This document shows, piece after piece, positions 6,121-15,260 of a DNA stretch of 64,000 bases. The notes below the pieces were generated by a model that had not been told where the DNA came from, ran no database searches, and saw nothing but the letters and a program-made list of their open reading frames with translations. The number at the start of each line of letters is the position of its first letter. The first letter of the stretch is position 1. This DNA is from an uncultured Clostridia bacterium (GTDB taxonomy: Bacteria > Bacillota > Clostridia > Oscillospirales > Ruminococcaceae), in NCBI GenBank assembly GCA_947166515.1, contig CAMVEM010000001.1:1-64000 (forward strand), in the 5' to 3' direction. The position numbers and the translations under genes were made by a program.

Positions 6121-8325
6121 ATGGCTGATTATTGTCTTTACTGCATGTCAAAGCTCGAAGATAACGGATTCTGTCCGGTCGGAGGAGCAACACACAGCAG
6201 ATTCCCAAGCGAACCGCATCATATAAATCCCGGAACTGTCCTCGCCGACAGATATCTGACCGGACGCGTGCTCGGAGAAGGCGGCTTCAGCATAACTTAT
6301 ATCGCACTCGACCTGAAAACCGAAGTCAAATATGCGCTCAAGGAATATTATCCGAGAAATGTCGCAGCAAGAATTACCGGCTCAAACGTGATCTCCTTTT
6401 CCGGAAGCCGCGAGAACGCTGTGACATTTGAAAAGGGAAAACAAGCATTCCTCATCTCATCAAAGAACCTTGAAAACATATCTCTTCCCGGAAACATAAC
6501 CGCAGTCCGCGGACACTTTGAAGCGAACAACACCGCATACGCATTATCGGAATTTGCTCCCGGCGAATCTCTCGCTCAGGCGGTCGAAGCACGCGGCAAA
6601 CTTAAGCCCGAAGACGTTTTAAGAATGACAGGTCCGCTTTTCGACTCGATCGACGTAATGCACAGCGCCGGCGTGATACACCATGATATATCCCCCGAAA
6701 ATATTATAATAGAGAACGGCAAAGCAAGACTTGCCGACATCGGTATTGCAAGAGACCAGAAATATAACGGAAGCGACCCGGCTTCCGAAGCAAAGCATTA
6801 CTGCGCTTCACCGGAGCATTACAGCCCGACGCCGCAGACCGTAAAATCAGATATATACTCGCTTGCCGCAACCATATATTTCGCGCTGACCGGATACAAG
6901 CCCGAAAGAGCTCCGAAGCGCCTCGAAGCCGAGTGCCTCACACCGCCGACAAGATTCGGCGCAAGGATCTCCCCTCAGCAGGAAGAGGTCATTTTACAGG
7001 CAATGTCGCTCGCTCCCGAGAACAGATACGGATCGGCAGCGGAATTCCGCTCTGATTTTCTTGCAGCAGCCGCAAAACCGGCTCCCGTTCCGGTACGTCC
7101 TCCGGTACAGGCTGCACCCGTGCGTCCTGCCGATAACGGAAATAAAAAGAAGAAATTCATATTCATCGGAGCCGCAGCGGCGGTCGTAGTTATACTGATA
7201 ACAGTCCTTATAGCTACTTCCGGCGGCGGAAACAAGATAGAAACCGATCCCGGCAAACAGAGCACCAACACCTCCGCGTCTGCGGCCATTTCCGAGACCA
7301 CTTCTCCGGACAGTTCTTCGTCTTCATCGCAGCAGACGACGGTCACCAGTTTAGAGGATACGACCCGTCCGCCTGAACCCGATAACACCACTGTAAACCA
7401 TTCCGCTACTGACGGAAGCGAGACGGAAGAAACGGAGCCTGAAGAAACTTCCGAGACCGAACCCGCAGTTCCCGTTACCGCAGCAACCACCAAAAAGCCC
7501 TCCAACACCGGTAGCTCTGATTTCACCATACAGAACGGAGTGCTTGTAAGCTATCACGGAAGCGGCGGAGACCTGCTCATTCCGTCAACTATAACGTCTA
7601 TAGGCAACAATGCCTTCAAGAACTATAAATCGCTCTACTCGGTAACTATACCTTCAAGCGTCAAATCCATAGGATCATACGCATTCAGCAACTGTACAAA
7701 CCTTAAGACTATAATGATGAGCGACGGCATCACATCTATCGGCGAATACGCTTTCAGCAATTGTTCGTCGCTCAAAAAGATCACTATCCCTGCAAATGTA
7801 TCGAATATTGAAGCAACGATATTCTCAGGATGCACCGGAATGACCGAGATCAATGTCCAGAAAGGCAACAAATCATACACCTCGGTTGACGGTGTTCTGT
7901 TCAATGCAAACAAGACAGTGATCATATCTTATCCGAGAAATAAGGCCGGCAATTTCTACGACATTCCTTCCACCGTTACGAGGATCGAAGCAAACGCTTT
8001 CACAAGCTGCAAGAATCTTAAGGGAATCACTTTATCATCCGGCCTTAAGACGATCGGCGACTATGCGTTCTATAACTGCACATCCCTGACAACCATGAGA
8101 ATAGAAGGCAAGATAGTTTCTATAGGAAAATATTCTTTCTACAAGTGCTCAAATATATCAAATATCGTAATAGGCACAAATGTAACATCTATCGGCACCG
8201 GCGCTTTCAAGGACTGCGACAAGCTTACGCGTCTCAACTACAAAGGCACTCCGTCGGCATGGAAGAAAGTCAAGGTCGGCGATCTTGGAAAGACTCTCAA
8301 TATCATTTACAACTACGCACTGTAA
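6121..8325 (+). CDS. Membrane Ser/Thr protein kinase with BspA-like LRR ectodomain
   Basis: 734 residues, start CGGAGGAAAAA-ATG. Residues 5-18 hold CxxC and a further Cys, a degenerate zinc ribbon. A Hanks-type kinase follows: glycine loop 'LGEGGFSITY' at 51-60, Lys74 in 'ALKEYYP', catalytic loop 'HHDISPENIII' near 188 (HHD in place of HRD), 'ADIGIA' (DIG for DFG) and 'SPEHY'. Near 343-368 a basic stretch 'NKKKKF' leads into one membrane helix. A Ser/Thr/Glu-rich linker then carries at least six LRR_5 repeats ('ITSIGxxAFxxCxxLxxI'). The repeats should lie outside the cell and could sense a ligand, while the kinase works inside. The orphan histidine kinase follows by 42 bases. Confidence 0.85.
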   Translation: MADYCLYCMSKLEDNGFCPVGGATHSRFPSEPHHINPGTVLADRYLTGRVLGEGGFSITYIALDLKTEVKYALKEYYPRNVAARITGSNVISFSGSRENAVTFEKGKQAFLISSKNLENISLPGNITAVRGHFEANNTAYALSEFAPGESLAQAVEARGKLKPEDVLRMTGPLFDSIDVMHSAGVIHHDISPENIIIENGKARLADIGIARDQKYNGSDPASEAKHYCASPEHYSPTPQTVKSDIYSLAATIYFALTGYKPERAPKRLEAECLTPPTRFGARISPQQEEVILQAMSLAPENRYGSAAEFRSDFLAAAAKPAPVPVRPPVQAAPVRPADNGNKKKKFIFIGAAAAVVVILITVLIATSGGGNKIETDPGKQSTNTSASAAISETTSPDSSSSSSQQTTVTSLEDTTRPPEPDNTTVNHSATDGSETEETEPEETSETEPAVPVTAATTKKPSNTGSSDFTIQNGVLVSYHGSGGDLLIPSTITSIGNNAFKNYKSLYSVTIPSSVKSIGSYAFSNCTNLKTIMMSDGITSIGEYAFSNCSSLKKITIPANVSNIEATIFSGCTGMTEINVQKGNKSYTSVDGVLFNANKTVIISYPRNKAGNFYDIPSTVTRIEANAFTSCKNLKGITLSSGLKTIGDYAFYNCTSLTTMRIEGKIVSIGKYSFYKCSNISNIVIGTNVTSIGTGAFKDCDKLTRLNYKGTPSAWKKVKVGDLGKTLNIIYNYAL

Positions 8326-8367
8326 ACTGCGCATCGCAGCGATCTGCCGCGCAGGAACGAGGTAAAG

Positions 8368-9699
8368 ATGATCCGGAAACTTCGCAGAAATTTCATAATC
8401 GCAACGATGCTCTCGGTGATGTTAGTGCTTGCGGTAATAATGGCTGTGATAAATACCGCGAGCTTCATCAATTCCGACAACGAAGCTTCTGCGCTGCTCG
8501 CTCTGCTTGCCGACAACGGCGGAAGCTTTGGCAGAGCCATGAACGATGATGAACCGCCTCAACTCCCGGAAATAAACGGACAGTCCGGCGGCAGCAGCAC
8601 TCCGCCCCCCGAAAAACCCGGAAATGACAATGAGCTCAATCAGAACAGAAGGTTCGCCAACCGCGGAAATGGTATGCGAGACAATTTTACCGCTGAAACG
8701 CCGTATGAAACACGATTTTTCACGGTAGTGCTGAAAGAAAACGGCGATCTGTCTTCGGTAAACACCGGAATGATAGCGGCAGTAACCGCCGACGAAGCAA
8801 TAGAACTTGCGCAGACTGTCCGCTCAAAAGGCAACACTTCCGGCTATCAGCTGGAATATAAATACCTCGCGTCTGAAACCGACGAGGGTACCATGTACAT
8901 CTTCGTTGACCGGAGCCGTGCGTTAAGATCGGTCAGAGATTTCCTGACAATAAGTCTCCTTGTTGCTCTTGGCGCAGCGGTCGCGATATTCATACTAGTG
9001 TTCATTTTCTCCGGAATAGTGATAAAACCTATCGCGGAAAGCTATGAAAAACAGAAGAAATTCATCACCAACGCGGGTCACGAGCTCAAAACTCCGCTCG
9101 CCGTGATAAATTCCTGCACCGAAGTCATAGAGCTCGAACAGGGCGAGAGCAAATGGACATCCGGTATCACCGCTCAGACCAAACGCTTATCGGAGCTCAC
9201 CAACGAGCTTGTGGCTCTCGCAAGAATGGACGAGAACGGTACAAATCTCACCATAGAAGAATTCCCGCTTTCCGAAACGATAAGCGAGATACTCGACCCG
9301 TTCAGTCTCATGGCAGAACAGAAGGGACTCGGATTTGCGACCGAAATACAGCCGGATATAACATACAAAGGCGATAAGAGCTCAATAGCAAAGCTCTGCT
9401 CTATAATGGCCGACAATGCTGTAAAATATTGCACCGACGGCGGAAATATAAAGTTCACGCTCGCAAGAAAGAACCGCCGTATCGTTTTTTCATCTGAAAA
9501 TTCTGCGGACGGCACTGAAAAAGGCGCACATCCGGAGCTTTTCGACCGTTTCCACCGCGGCGACACTTCTCACAGCGGGGATATCCCCGGCTATGGCATA
9601 GGACTTTCAATGGCTCAGTCGATTGTCACCGCTCACGGAGGAAAGATCGAAGCTTTCAGCAAGGACGGAAAAAGCCTGACAATAACTGTAAAACTTTAG
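8368..9699 (+). CDS. Sensor histidine kinase (orphan)
   Basis: 443 residues, start CGAGGTAAAG-ATG. There are two membrane helices, near residues 9-30 and 193-215, around an extracytoplasmic region rich in Pro, Gly and Asn. No HAMP domain is evident. The dimerisation box 'GHELKTPLAVINS' has its His near 238, and the N box reads 'MADNAVKYC'. The G2 part 'GYGIGLSMAQSIV' is clear, and the segment before 'LFDRFHRGD' has an Asn-type box rather than DxGxG, as in other Firmicutes kinases. No response regulator adjoins it. It probably shares a message with the kinase-LRR gene upstream. Confidence 0.85.
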   Translation: MIRKLRRNFIIATMLSVMLVLAVIMAVINTASFINSDNEASALLALLADNGGSFGRAMNDDEPPQLPEINGQSGGSSTPPPEKPGNDNELNQNRRFANRGNGMRDNFTAETPYETRFFTVVLKENGDLSSVNTGMIAAVTADEAIELAQTVRSKGNTSGYQLEYKYLASETDEGTMYIFVDRSRALRSVRDFLTISLLVALGAAVAIFILVFIFSGIVIKPIAESYEKQKKFITNAGHELKTPLAVINSCTEVIELEQGESKWTSGITAQTKRLSELTNELVALARMDENGTNLTIEEFPLSETISEILDPFSLMAEQKGLGFATEIQPDITYKGDKSSIAKLCSIMADNAVKYCTDGGNIKFTLARKNRRIVFSSENSADGTEKGAHPELFDRFHRGDTSHSGDIPGYGIGLSMAQSIVTAHGGKIEAFSKDGKSLTITVKL

Positions 9700-9706
9700 A
9701 AATGAA

Positions 9707-9745
9707 AAACTCCCTTCCGGAATGTTTCCGGAAGGGAGTTTCAGT
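9707..9745. terminator. Bidirectional terminator
   Basis: AAACTCCCTTCCGG pairs with CCGGAAGGGAGTTT (14 bp) between the convergent histidine kinase and corA genes. Confidence 0.85.
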
Positions 9746-10671
9746 TATCTGAGGAATTTGCTTTTCAGCAGAATGAACGTCGCGACGCCCGCGAGTACCA
9801 CCGCAATGAGCAGCGCCACCCATGTGTATGGCAGCGGAAGATCGACATTCATGCCGTAGTACGCGAAAATAATGTTGGGGATCTGCAAAACGATCGTTAT
9901 GATAGTCAGAGCTTTCATAACGCGGTTCATGTTGTTTGAAATGATGTTTGAATAAGCGTCCATCGTGTTGGATAAGATGTTCGCATAAATATTCGACATC
10001 TCTATCGCCTGCTTGACTTCGACGAGTACGTCCTCAAGAAGCTCCTGATCTTCATCATAAAGCTTGATGACGCGCCCTCTGAGCAGCTTTTCAAGCACTG
10101 TCTCAGTGGATTTCAGCGAAGTCGAGAAATAAATCAACGATTTCTGCAGTCCGAGCAACTGGATCAGGTGCTCGTTCTTCATCGAAGTGTGAAGCTGCTT
10201 CTGAACGTAGTTGAAGATCTTTTCGATCTGCTTCAGGTATTGCAGATACTTCGCAGCGATGCGCAGAAGAATGCAGAATACGAACTGCGTCTTGAAGCGG
10301 GTGTTGACATTTTTCACAACACCTTTCGCAAAATCATCAATAATGGAATTCTGTGAGAGGCTTACCGACAGAACGTTCGAATCGGTAAGGATAATACCCA
10401 TAGGCAGGGTGGAGTATGAGAAGGTGTCGTCATCGTTCTTCTCAGCGACAGGATAGTCAAGGACTATAAGAGTTCTTCCGTCGTCGCTTTCGATACGCGA
10501 GGATTCCTCCTCGTCGAGTGCGGAGCGTATAAAATCGCGGTCAACAGAAAGCTCGGTCTCAAGCTTTGAAACTTCCACCTCCGAAGGTGCAACGGCGGAG
10601 ACCCAGCAGCCGGGCTCCAGTTCCTCGACCTCAGCGATGCCCGTATCAAGGGATCTGTAGATCTTTATCAT
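9745..10671 (-). CDS. corA: CorA-family divalent cation channel
   Basis: 308 residues. The N-terminal two-thirds is a soluble alpha/beta domain ending in long helices ('KQIEKIFNYVQKQL'). Two C-terminal membrane helices flank the signature 'YYGMNVDLPLP' (GMN near residue 272). The tail is short and basic ('LLKSKFLR'). CorA channels import Mg2+ (and Co2+) as pentamers. The gene is preceded by a strong promoter and a long structured leader, which suggests control by the ion. Upstream SD is AAGGAG. Confidence 0.9.
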   Translation of the reverse strand: MIKIYRSLDTGIAEVEELEPGCWVSAVAPSEVEVSKLETELSVDRDFIRSALDEEESSRIESDDGRTLIVLDYPVAEKNDDDTFSYSTLPMGIILTDSNVLSVSLSQNSIIDDFAKGVVKNVNTRFKTQFVFCILLRIAAKYLQYLKQIEKIFNYVQKQLHTSMKNEHLIQLLGLQKSLIYFSTSLKSTETVLEKLLRGRVIKLYDEDQELLEDVLVEVKQAIEMSNIYANILSNTMDAYSNIISNNMNRVMKALTIITIVLQIPNIIFAYYGMNVDLPLPYTWVALLIAVVLAGVATFILLKSKFLR

Positions 10672-10830
10672 AGCGTATTCTCCTTATGAGAGCTTGTCTC
10701 GGCGGGAGAACACGAAAGGCATTAAAATGCCTCGGGCAGCCTCCCGTCCGGTAAAAAGTATTGTCGTTTTCGCCCGTTGGGGTCAGCAGCCATAAAGATC
10801 TCACCTCTTTCGCCAAAAGATTTTTTATCC
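10672..10830 (-). ncRNA. Structured leader of corA, candidate Mg2+-responsive riboswitch
   Basis: About 150 bases of leader separate the promoter from the corA SD. On the minus strand it contains 'AAAGAGGTGAGATCTTT' (self-complementary ends), then 'GGCTGCTGACCCC'. A CGGGAG...CTCCCG stem follows that encloses the hairpin GAGGCATTTTAATGCCTT. 'AGGTGAG' and 'GCTGCTG-CCC' recall the conserved core of the M-box (ykoK) Mg2+ riboswitch, but the match is partial. A different or new class is possible. Confidence 0.45.
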
Positions 10831-10835
10831 TGTAT

Positions 10836-10864
10836 ATTTTATCACATATTTATACTCATGTCAA
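10836..10864 (-). promoter_or_regulatory. corA promoter
   Basis: Read on the minus strand: TTGACA, 17 bases, TAAAAT, ending just before the leader RNA. Confidence 0.8.
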
Positions 10865-10964
10865 GGCTTTTCGGGAACATATACAGAAGCCGATCAACAG
10901 GAAATTTCTTAACAGATCAAAAAGGCACATTGACAAAGGCACCCTGCCTCGAAACAATCCCGTC

Positions 10965-11080
10965 ACATGAGAGCGCGGGGGGTGCAGCCTATCACATGGG
11001 GGCATGGGGGCGCAGCCCCCGCAAATTATATCCCCCTCCCCACAGGGGAGGGGGCAGGGGGTGGGGCAATTATCCCGTGG
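10965..11080. repeat. GC-rich hairpin repeat (family 1 related)
   Basis: GGGGGCGCAGCCCCC and CCCCTCCCC-ACA-GGGGAGGGG hairpins, with no T-run, in the gap between corA and the lipoprotein gene. No gene is seen here. Confidence 0.6.
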
Positions 11081-11151
11081 TCAAAATATATCTAAAGTAT
11101 TCTTAATTGAGCAGGGCGATTGTCTAATGTGCCGAATGATGAAAAAAACTG

Positions 11152-11179
11152 TTGACTTGACATTTATTTCGTGTATAAT
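11152..11179 (+). promoter_or_regulatory. Lipoprotein gene promoter
   Basis: TTGACT, 16 bases, TATAAT, about 75 bases before the start codon. Confidence 0.7.
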
Positions 11180-11255
11180 ATATTGATGTAAAGAAACAAT
11201 AACATGGCGGTATATATAAGCCGCCGCAGAATTCCCGCAAGGGACGGAGGTAAAT

Positions 11256-12050
11256 ATGAAAAAAAAGATCATAGCAGCACTGCTTGCATCGGCACTCGTG
11301 ATCACAGCGGCAGCTTGCGGCAATAACGAGAAGAAGGAAGAAACCAAGCAGACCACCACAACTGCAGCAACAACAGTAGCAGCAGAATCCAACGTAAAGG
11401 TAATGAGCTACGCTGATTTCAAGGCAGCAGCACTTGAATCCGAAGTTACTGTCGAGACATATATCCAGGCAAAACAGGGCTGGTGGGAAAATGAAGGCGT
11501 AGGTAACGCAACATTCTACACCCAGAACGAAGAGGGCGCATACTTCCTTTACAATATGCCCTGCTCGAAGGAAGATTACGACAAGCTCACACAGGGAACA
11601 AAGATAAGAGTTACCGGTCATAAGGCTGAATGGTCCGGCGAAGTTGAAATAATGGATGCCACTTATGAGATCATCGACGGAAACTTCGTAGCACAGCCCG
11701 AGGACGTTACAGCACTTCTCGGCAAGGACGAGCTCGCAGATCATATGAACAAGTTTGTTTCGTTCAAGGGACTTACAGTTGTAGCTATTACTGACAAGGA
11801 CAAAGCTGAACACAGCTTCCTCTACAGCTATGACGGTTCCGGAACAGAAGGCGATGACCTTTACTTCAAAGTATCGAACGGCACTGATACTTTCCAGTTC
11901 ACTGTTGAATCCTACCTCTGCGGTAAGGACACCGACGTTTACAAGGCTGTCAAGGAGCTCAAAATCGGCGACAAGATAGATCTGGAAGGCTTCCTCTACT
12001 GGTACAACGGAGCTAACCCGCACATCACATCTGTAAAAGCTGCTCAGTAA
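11256..12050 (+). CDS. Secreted lipoprotein with OB-fold-like repeats
   Basis: 264 residues, start GGACGGAGGTAAAT-ATG. The signal peptide 'MKKKIIAALLASALVITAAAC' ends in a lipobox (TAAAC), then a Lys/Thr-rich linker. Two beta-rich modules of about 95 residues follow, each shaped like 'AxxxSxVTVETYIQ...G(T)KIRVTGH' and 'FxxFKGLTVVAI...GDKIDLEGFL', patterns seen in extracytoplasmic OB-fold domains. It is anchored outside the membrane; ligand unknown. It is a single-gene unit with its own promoter and terminator. The lipoprotein at 41.6-43.2 kb has a similar first module. Confidence 0.65.
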   Translation: MKKKIIAALLASALVITAAACGNNEKKEETKQTTTTAATTVAAESNVKVMSYADFKAAALESEVTVETYIQAKQGWWENEGVGNATFYTQNEEGAYFLYNMPCSKEDYDKLTQGTKIRVTGHKAEWSGEVEIMDATYEIIDGNFVAQPEDVTALLGKDELADHMNKFVSFKGLTVVAITDKDKAEHSFLYSYDGSGTEGDDLYFKVSNGTDTFQFTVESYLCGKDTDVYKAVKELKIGDKIDLEGFLYWYNGANPHITSVKAAQ

Positions 12051-12070
12051 TTCAGTATTCAAGAATAATA

Positions 12071-12105
12071 AAAGTGCGATCCCGCGGGACCGCACTTTTT
12101 TAGTT
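12071..12105. terminator. Bidirectional terminator
   Basis: AAAGTGCG-ATCCCGCGGGAC-CGCACTTT followed by a T-run, between the lipoprotein gene and the convergent LytTR gene. Confidence 0.85.
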
Positions 12106-12107
12106 TT

Positions 12108-12833
12108 TTATTTCATCTCAAAACGCTCATAACATCTGTGGACTTCATTGATATGCCGCCTGCTTATGGGAACATTCACGCCGTTCGACATCTGTGCGCT
12201 TGAAGTTCTAAGCGTGCGGATACAGCTTACATTGGCAATGAATGATTTGTGAGTCTGAACAAATCTTCCCGATGCGAGAAGCGGCTCAAAGAATTTCTCA
12301 AATGAGATGTTCCGGCGGGTGCCGTTGACGACCTCTCCGTTCTTCATCACATATTTCATGCTGCGGACATTGTTTTCTATGTAGATAACATTATCAACAC
12401 TTATGCTGGTGACAGCGCCGGGAAGTCTGACGGTCAGCTTACTGCCGGGAAGCGCACGGTGCACAAAGCACGCAAATTCCAAAGCAGATGCAAGCTCGCC
12501 GGCGTCAACCGGTTTCAGCAGATAGCGCAGAGCTCCGACAGTGTAGGCTTCATAAGCATAATTCTTGGTTCGCGTAACATAGATTATAGGGGCGTCGGGA
12601 GCCCTTACTCTTAGCTGTTTGCCGAGCTCGATGCCGTGGTTTGAGATGCCGAGCAGATATATATCGAAGCTCTTGCCTGCTGTGATCTGCTCTCTGAGAG
12701 CAGCGGGATCTGAAAAAAGAAATGTCTCGATCGGCTGTTCCGAAACAGCAGACCATTCCTTTATCATATTATCGAGCTTTGTGATATCGTTTCTGTCGCT
12801 GTCACACAAAGCTGCCCGGATAATATCAGGCAT
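12108..12833 (-). CDS. LytTR-family response regulator lacking the phospho-acceptor Asp
   Basis: 241 residues, start AAGGAGGTGCCGGT-ATG. Receiver domain (1-125): the acidic pair is present in 'LCDSDRND', the Thr in 'IIYVTRTK' and the Lys in 'RYLLKPV'. The strand that normally reads 'FLDI' reads 'DIYLLGIS', so Gly replaces the phosphorylated Asp. Residues 140-240 form a LytTR DNA-binding domain ('VIYIENNVRSMKYVM', 'FVQTHKSFIANV'). No histidine kinase adjoins it. It probably acts without phosphorylation, or through protein binding or dimerisation. Confidence 0.8.
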   Translation of the reverse strand: MPDIIRAALCDSDRNDITKLDNMIKEWSAVSEQPIETFLFSDPAALREQITAGKSFDIYLLGISNHGIELGKQLRVRAPDAPIIYVTRTKNYAYEAYTVGALRYLLKPVDAGELASALEFACFVHRALPGSKLTVRLPGAVTSISVDNVIYIENNVRSMKYVMKNGEVVNGTRRNISFEKFFEPLLASGRFVQTHKSFIANVSCIRTLRTSSAQMSNGVNVPISRRHINEVHRCYERFEMK

Positions 12834-12868
12834 ACCGGCACCTCCTTATAAAAAATCTGACACACTGC

Positions 12869-12900
12869 GGAAAATAAAATTCCTCACGAACCATGAGGAA
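12869..12900 (-). terminator. Terminator of tRNA-Leu(CAA)
   Basis: Minus strand TTCCTCA-TGGTTCG-TGAGGAA then TTTTATTTT, 21 bases after the tRNA. Confidence 0.7.
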
Positions 12901-12920
12901 CCTCCGGGGTTGTTTTATTT

Positions 12921-13007
12921 TGGTGCCGGCGGCGGGGGTCGAACCCGCACGGTATCGCTACCACCGGATTTTGAGTCCGGCACGTCTGCCAATTCCATCA
13001 CGCCGGC
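12921..13007 (-). tRNA. tRNA-Leu (anticodon CAA)
   Basis: 87 bases including an encoded CCA. The acceptor stem GCCGGCG pairs with CGCCGGC. The anticodon stem-loop is CCGGA-CTCAAAA-TCCGG, giving CAA. A long variable arm and a GGGTTCGACCC T arm identify a class II leucine tRNA. Confidence 0.95.
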
Positions 13008-13558
13008 AGGCTTTTTTCCGGATACGGAAAGTGATGTGAAAAAATTTCCCGCATTAACTTTCGCGGGCAAATAACGAATATAGTATATCATATTATATGA
13101 CTTCCGTCAATAAGATGATAAAAATTTTTATAAAAATATCAAAAAATACCTTGACATTTCGTTAAAAATGTATTAAACTTAATATTGTGAATAAGTCTGT
13201 ATGAAAATACATTTCCGTGCCGTCGCAAAAAACGGCGCAATACAGCTATTTATCATTATTACCAGTCTTGGTTTACATATTATTTCCCCGTACAGATCAA
13301 AATTTAATTTTTATTATCTTTTCGTTTTGTGCCGTAATTAGCGCAATATACCGCGCAGCACAGCAAATACATTATTGCGGAATGCTTGCTGCCCTGCGGA
13401 CAGCACAGCTTTAATAGAAGTTATATTTTATATTTGAACGCCCGGAGCAGCGGTTTTAAGCGCATAAGTCCTGCCTTGAAACTGCCTTCCGTTTTCGTCT
13501 GTCCTGTATGGTGGAACTATGGCAAATCGGGAATTTGACGAAAAGGAGGGAAGATTTC
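13008..13558. other. Intergenic region upstream of rny, no gene
   Basis: AT-rich. It holds a TTGACA-N17-TAAACT promoter at 13151-13179 on the plus strand, which would give rny a leader of about 370 bases with a small GCCGT/ACGGC hairpin at 13218-13235. The 65-residue ORF at 13217 has no ribosome site or recognisable feature and is not called. Confidence 0.6.
13151..13179 (+). promoter_or_regulatory. Candidate rny promoter
   Basis: TTGACA, 17 bases, TAAACT. It is the best match in the 550-base gap, but lies far from the gene. Confidence 0.5.
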
Positions 13559-15169
13559 ATGGAATTATGGGTCGCAGTTGTGCTTATAGCCGCTGCTTTT
13601 CTCATAGGTGCCGCCGCAGCGGGTCTGATAATATACAGGATCGCGTTCAACAAAGGCGTTGAGCACCGGAAGAAAGACGCAGAAGCACAGATTGAGTCCG
13701 CCGAAAAAGAAGCCGAGAGGATCGTTACCGAAGCGAAGGAAAAAGCCGAAACAGCAAAGAAGACCAGACTCGTCGAGGCAAAAGACGAGATATACAAGCT
13801 GAGAGGACAGGCGGAAAAAGAGATCCAGAAAATGAAATCAGAGACAGAGCGCGAACTGAAAGAGCGCCGCGCAGAAGTCTCAAGATCTGAACGCAGATTA
13901 CAGCAGAAAGAAGAAAATCTCGACAAAAAGAACGACAAGATCGAAAAGCTCGAAGAAAGCCTGAACAACAAGAACAAGAAAGCCGAGGAAAAACTCGCGG
14001 AAGCAGAGAAGATCAAGAGCAGCCAGCTTGAAATTCTCGAACGCATTTCCGGCTTCACGAGCGAACAGGCAAAAGAACACCTGCTCATGATGCTCGACAC
14101 CGAGCTCGATCACGAAAAGGCTCTGCGCATCAACGCGTACGAGCAGAAGCTCAAAGACGAATGTGACGAAAGAGCAAGAAACCAGATCGCGGTTGCGATC
14201 TCCCGTCTTGCCGCCGAGACCGTATCCGAAATGACGGTATCGGTAGTATCACTCCCGAACGACGAAATGAAAGGCCGCATAATCGGACGCGAGGGAAGAA
14301 ATATCCGCACGCTCGAACAGCTCACCGGCGTCGATCTGATTATCGACGATACGCCCGAAGCAATAACGCTTTCGAGCCACGACAAGGTGCGCAGAGAGAT
14401 AGCGAGAATAGCGCTCGAAAGACTGATACAGGACGGCCGTATCCACCCGACGCGCATCGAAGAGACAGTAGAACGCGCAAAGAAAGAAGTCGAGCAGAAG
14501 ATCAAGCACGAAGGCGAGAGAGCGCTGCTCGCAACGAATACAAGCAATATGAACCCGGAGCTCGTAAAGCTCATAGGTCGTCTATATTACCGTACATCGT
14601 ACAGCCAGAACGTCCTCGACCACTCGATAGAGGTAGCTCACCTTGCAGGAATGATGGCGGACGAGCTCGGAGTAGATGCCGCAATGGCACGCCGCGCGGG
14701 ATTGCTGCATGACGTCGGAAAGGCACTCAGCGAGGAGATCGAAGGCTCGCATGTACAGATCGGCGTTGACGTCTGCCGCAAGTATAAAGAGAATCCCGAG
14801 ATCATACACGCTATCGAAGCTCATCACGGCGATGTTGAGGCAAGAACAGTCATCGCGTGTCTTGTCAAGGCTGCCGACGCGATAAGCGCCGCACGTCCCG
14901 CCGCAAGAAGCGAAAACTTCGAGAATTATATCAAGCGCCTCCAGAAGCTCGAAGAGATATGCTCGTCCTACAACGGCGTCGAGAAGACATACGCTATACA
15001 GGCAGGCCGCGAGGTTCGCGTAATGATAAAGCCCGAAGCGATGAACGACGACAAGATGGTAGTCCTCGCACGCGAGATCGCCAAGAAGATCGAAGGCGAA
15101 ATGGAATATCCGGGCCAGATCAAGGTCAACCTGATTCGCGAGAGCAGAGCGGTAGAATACGCAAAATAA
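13559..15169 (+). CDS. rny: Ribonuclease Y
   Basis: I use the ATG at 13559, after AAGGAGGGAAGATTTC, instead of the ORF-track start 17 codons earlier, because it places the membrane helix '[20 protein letters not shown]' at the N-terminus as in known RNase Y. The 536 residues then show a long coiled coil (about 35-200), a KH domain with '[19 protein letters not shown]' and an HD domain with 'LLHDVGKA' and 'EAHHGD'. This membrane-bound endonuclease starts mRNA decay. Length is normal (about 520). Confidence 0.96.
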   Translation: MELWVAVVLIAAAFLIGAAAAGLIIYRIAFNKGVEHRKKDAEAQIESAEKEAERIVTEAKEKAETAKKTRLVEAKDEIYKLRGQAEKEIQKMKSETERELKERRAEVSRSERRLQQKEENLDKKNDKIEKLEESLNNKNKKAEEKLAEAEKIKSSQLEILERISGFTSEQAKEHLLMMLDTELDHEKALRINAYEQKLKDECDERARNQIAVAISRLAAETVSEMTVSVVSLPNDEMKGRIIGREGRNIRTLEQLTGVDLIIDDTPEAITLSSHDKVRREIARIALERLIQDGRIHPTRIEETVERAKKEVEQKIKHEGERALLATNTSNMNPELVKLIGRLYYRTSYSQNVLDHSIEVAHLAGMMADELGVDAAMARRAGLLHDVGKALSEEIEGSHVQIGVDVCRKYKENPEIIHAIEAHHGDVEARTVIACLVKAADAISAARPAARSENFENYIKRLQKLEEICSSYNGVEKTYAIQAGREVRVMIKPEAMNDDKMVVLAREIAKKIEGEMEYPGQIKVNLIRESRAVEYAK

Positions 15170-15174
15170 CAGTT

Positions 15175-15220
15175 TCCGCATACGCCCATCAGGAGTGTAT
15201 GCGGAATAATTTTTATAACG
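15175..15220 (+). terminator. rny terminator
   Basis: TTCCGCATACGCCC...TGTATGCGGAA followed by TAATTTTT. Confidence 0.7.
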
Positions 15221-15260
15221 GCTGAAAAACCGGCGTAAATATCCGAACAGGAGGGATATA

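Noticed and set aside
11123-12095. 323-residue minus-strand ORF opposite the lipoprotein gene
   Set aside because: A codon-bias shadow: the plus-strand frame has a signal peptide, SD, promoter and terminator.
13217-13414. 65-residue ORF upstream of rny
   Set aside because: No ribosome site, no recognisable sequence, AT-rich leader region; likely chance.
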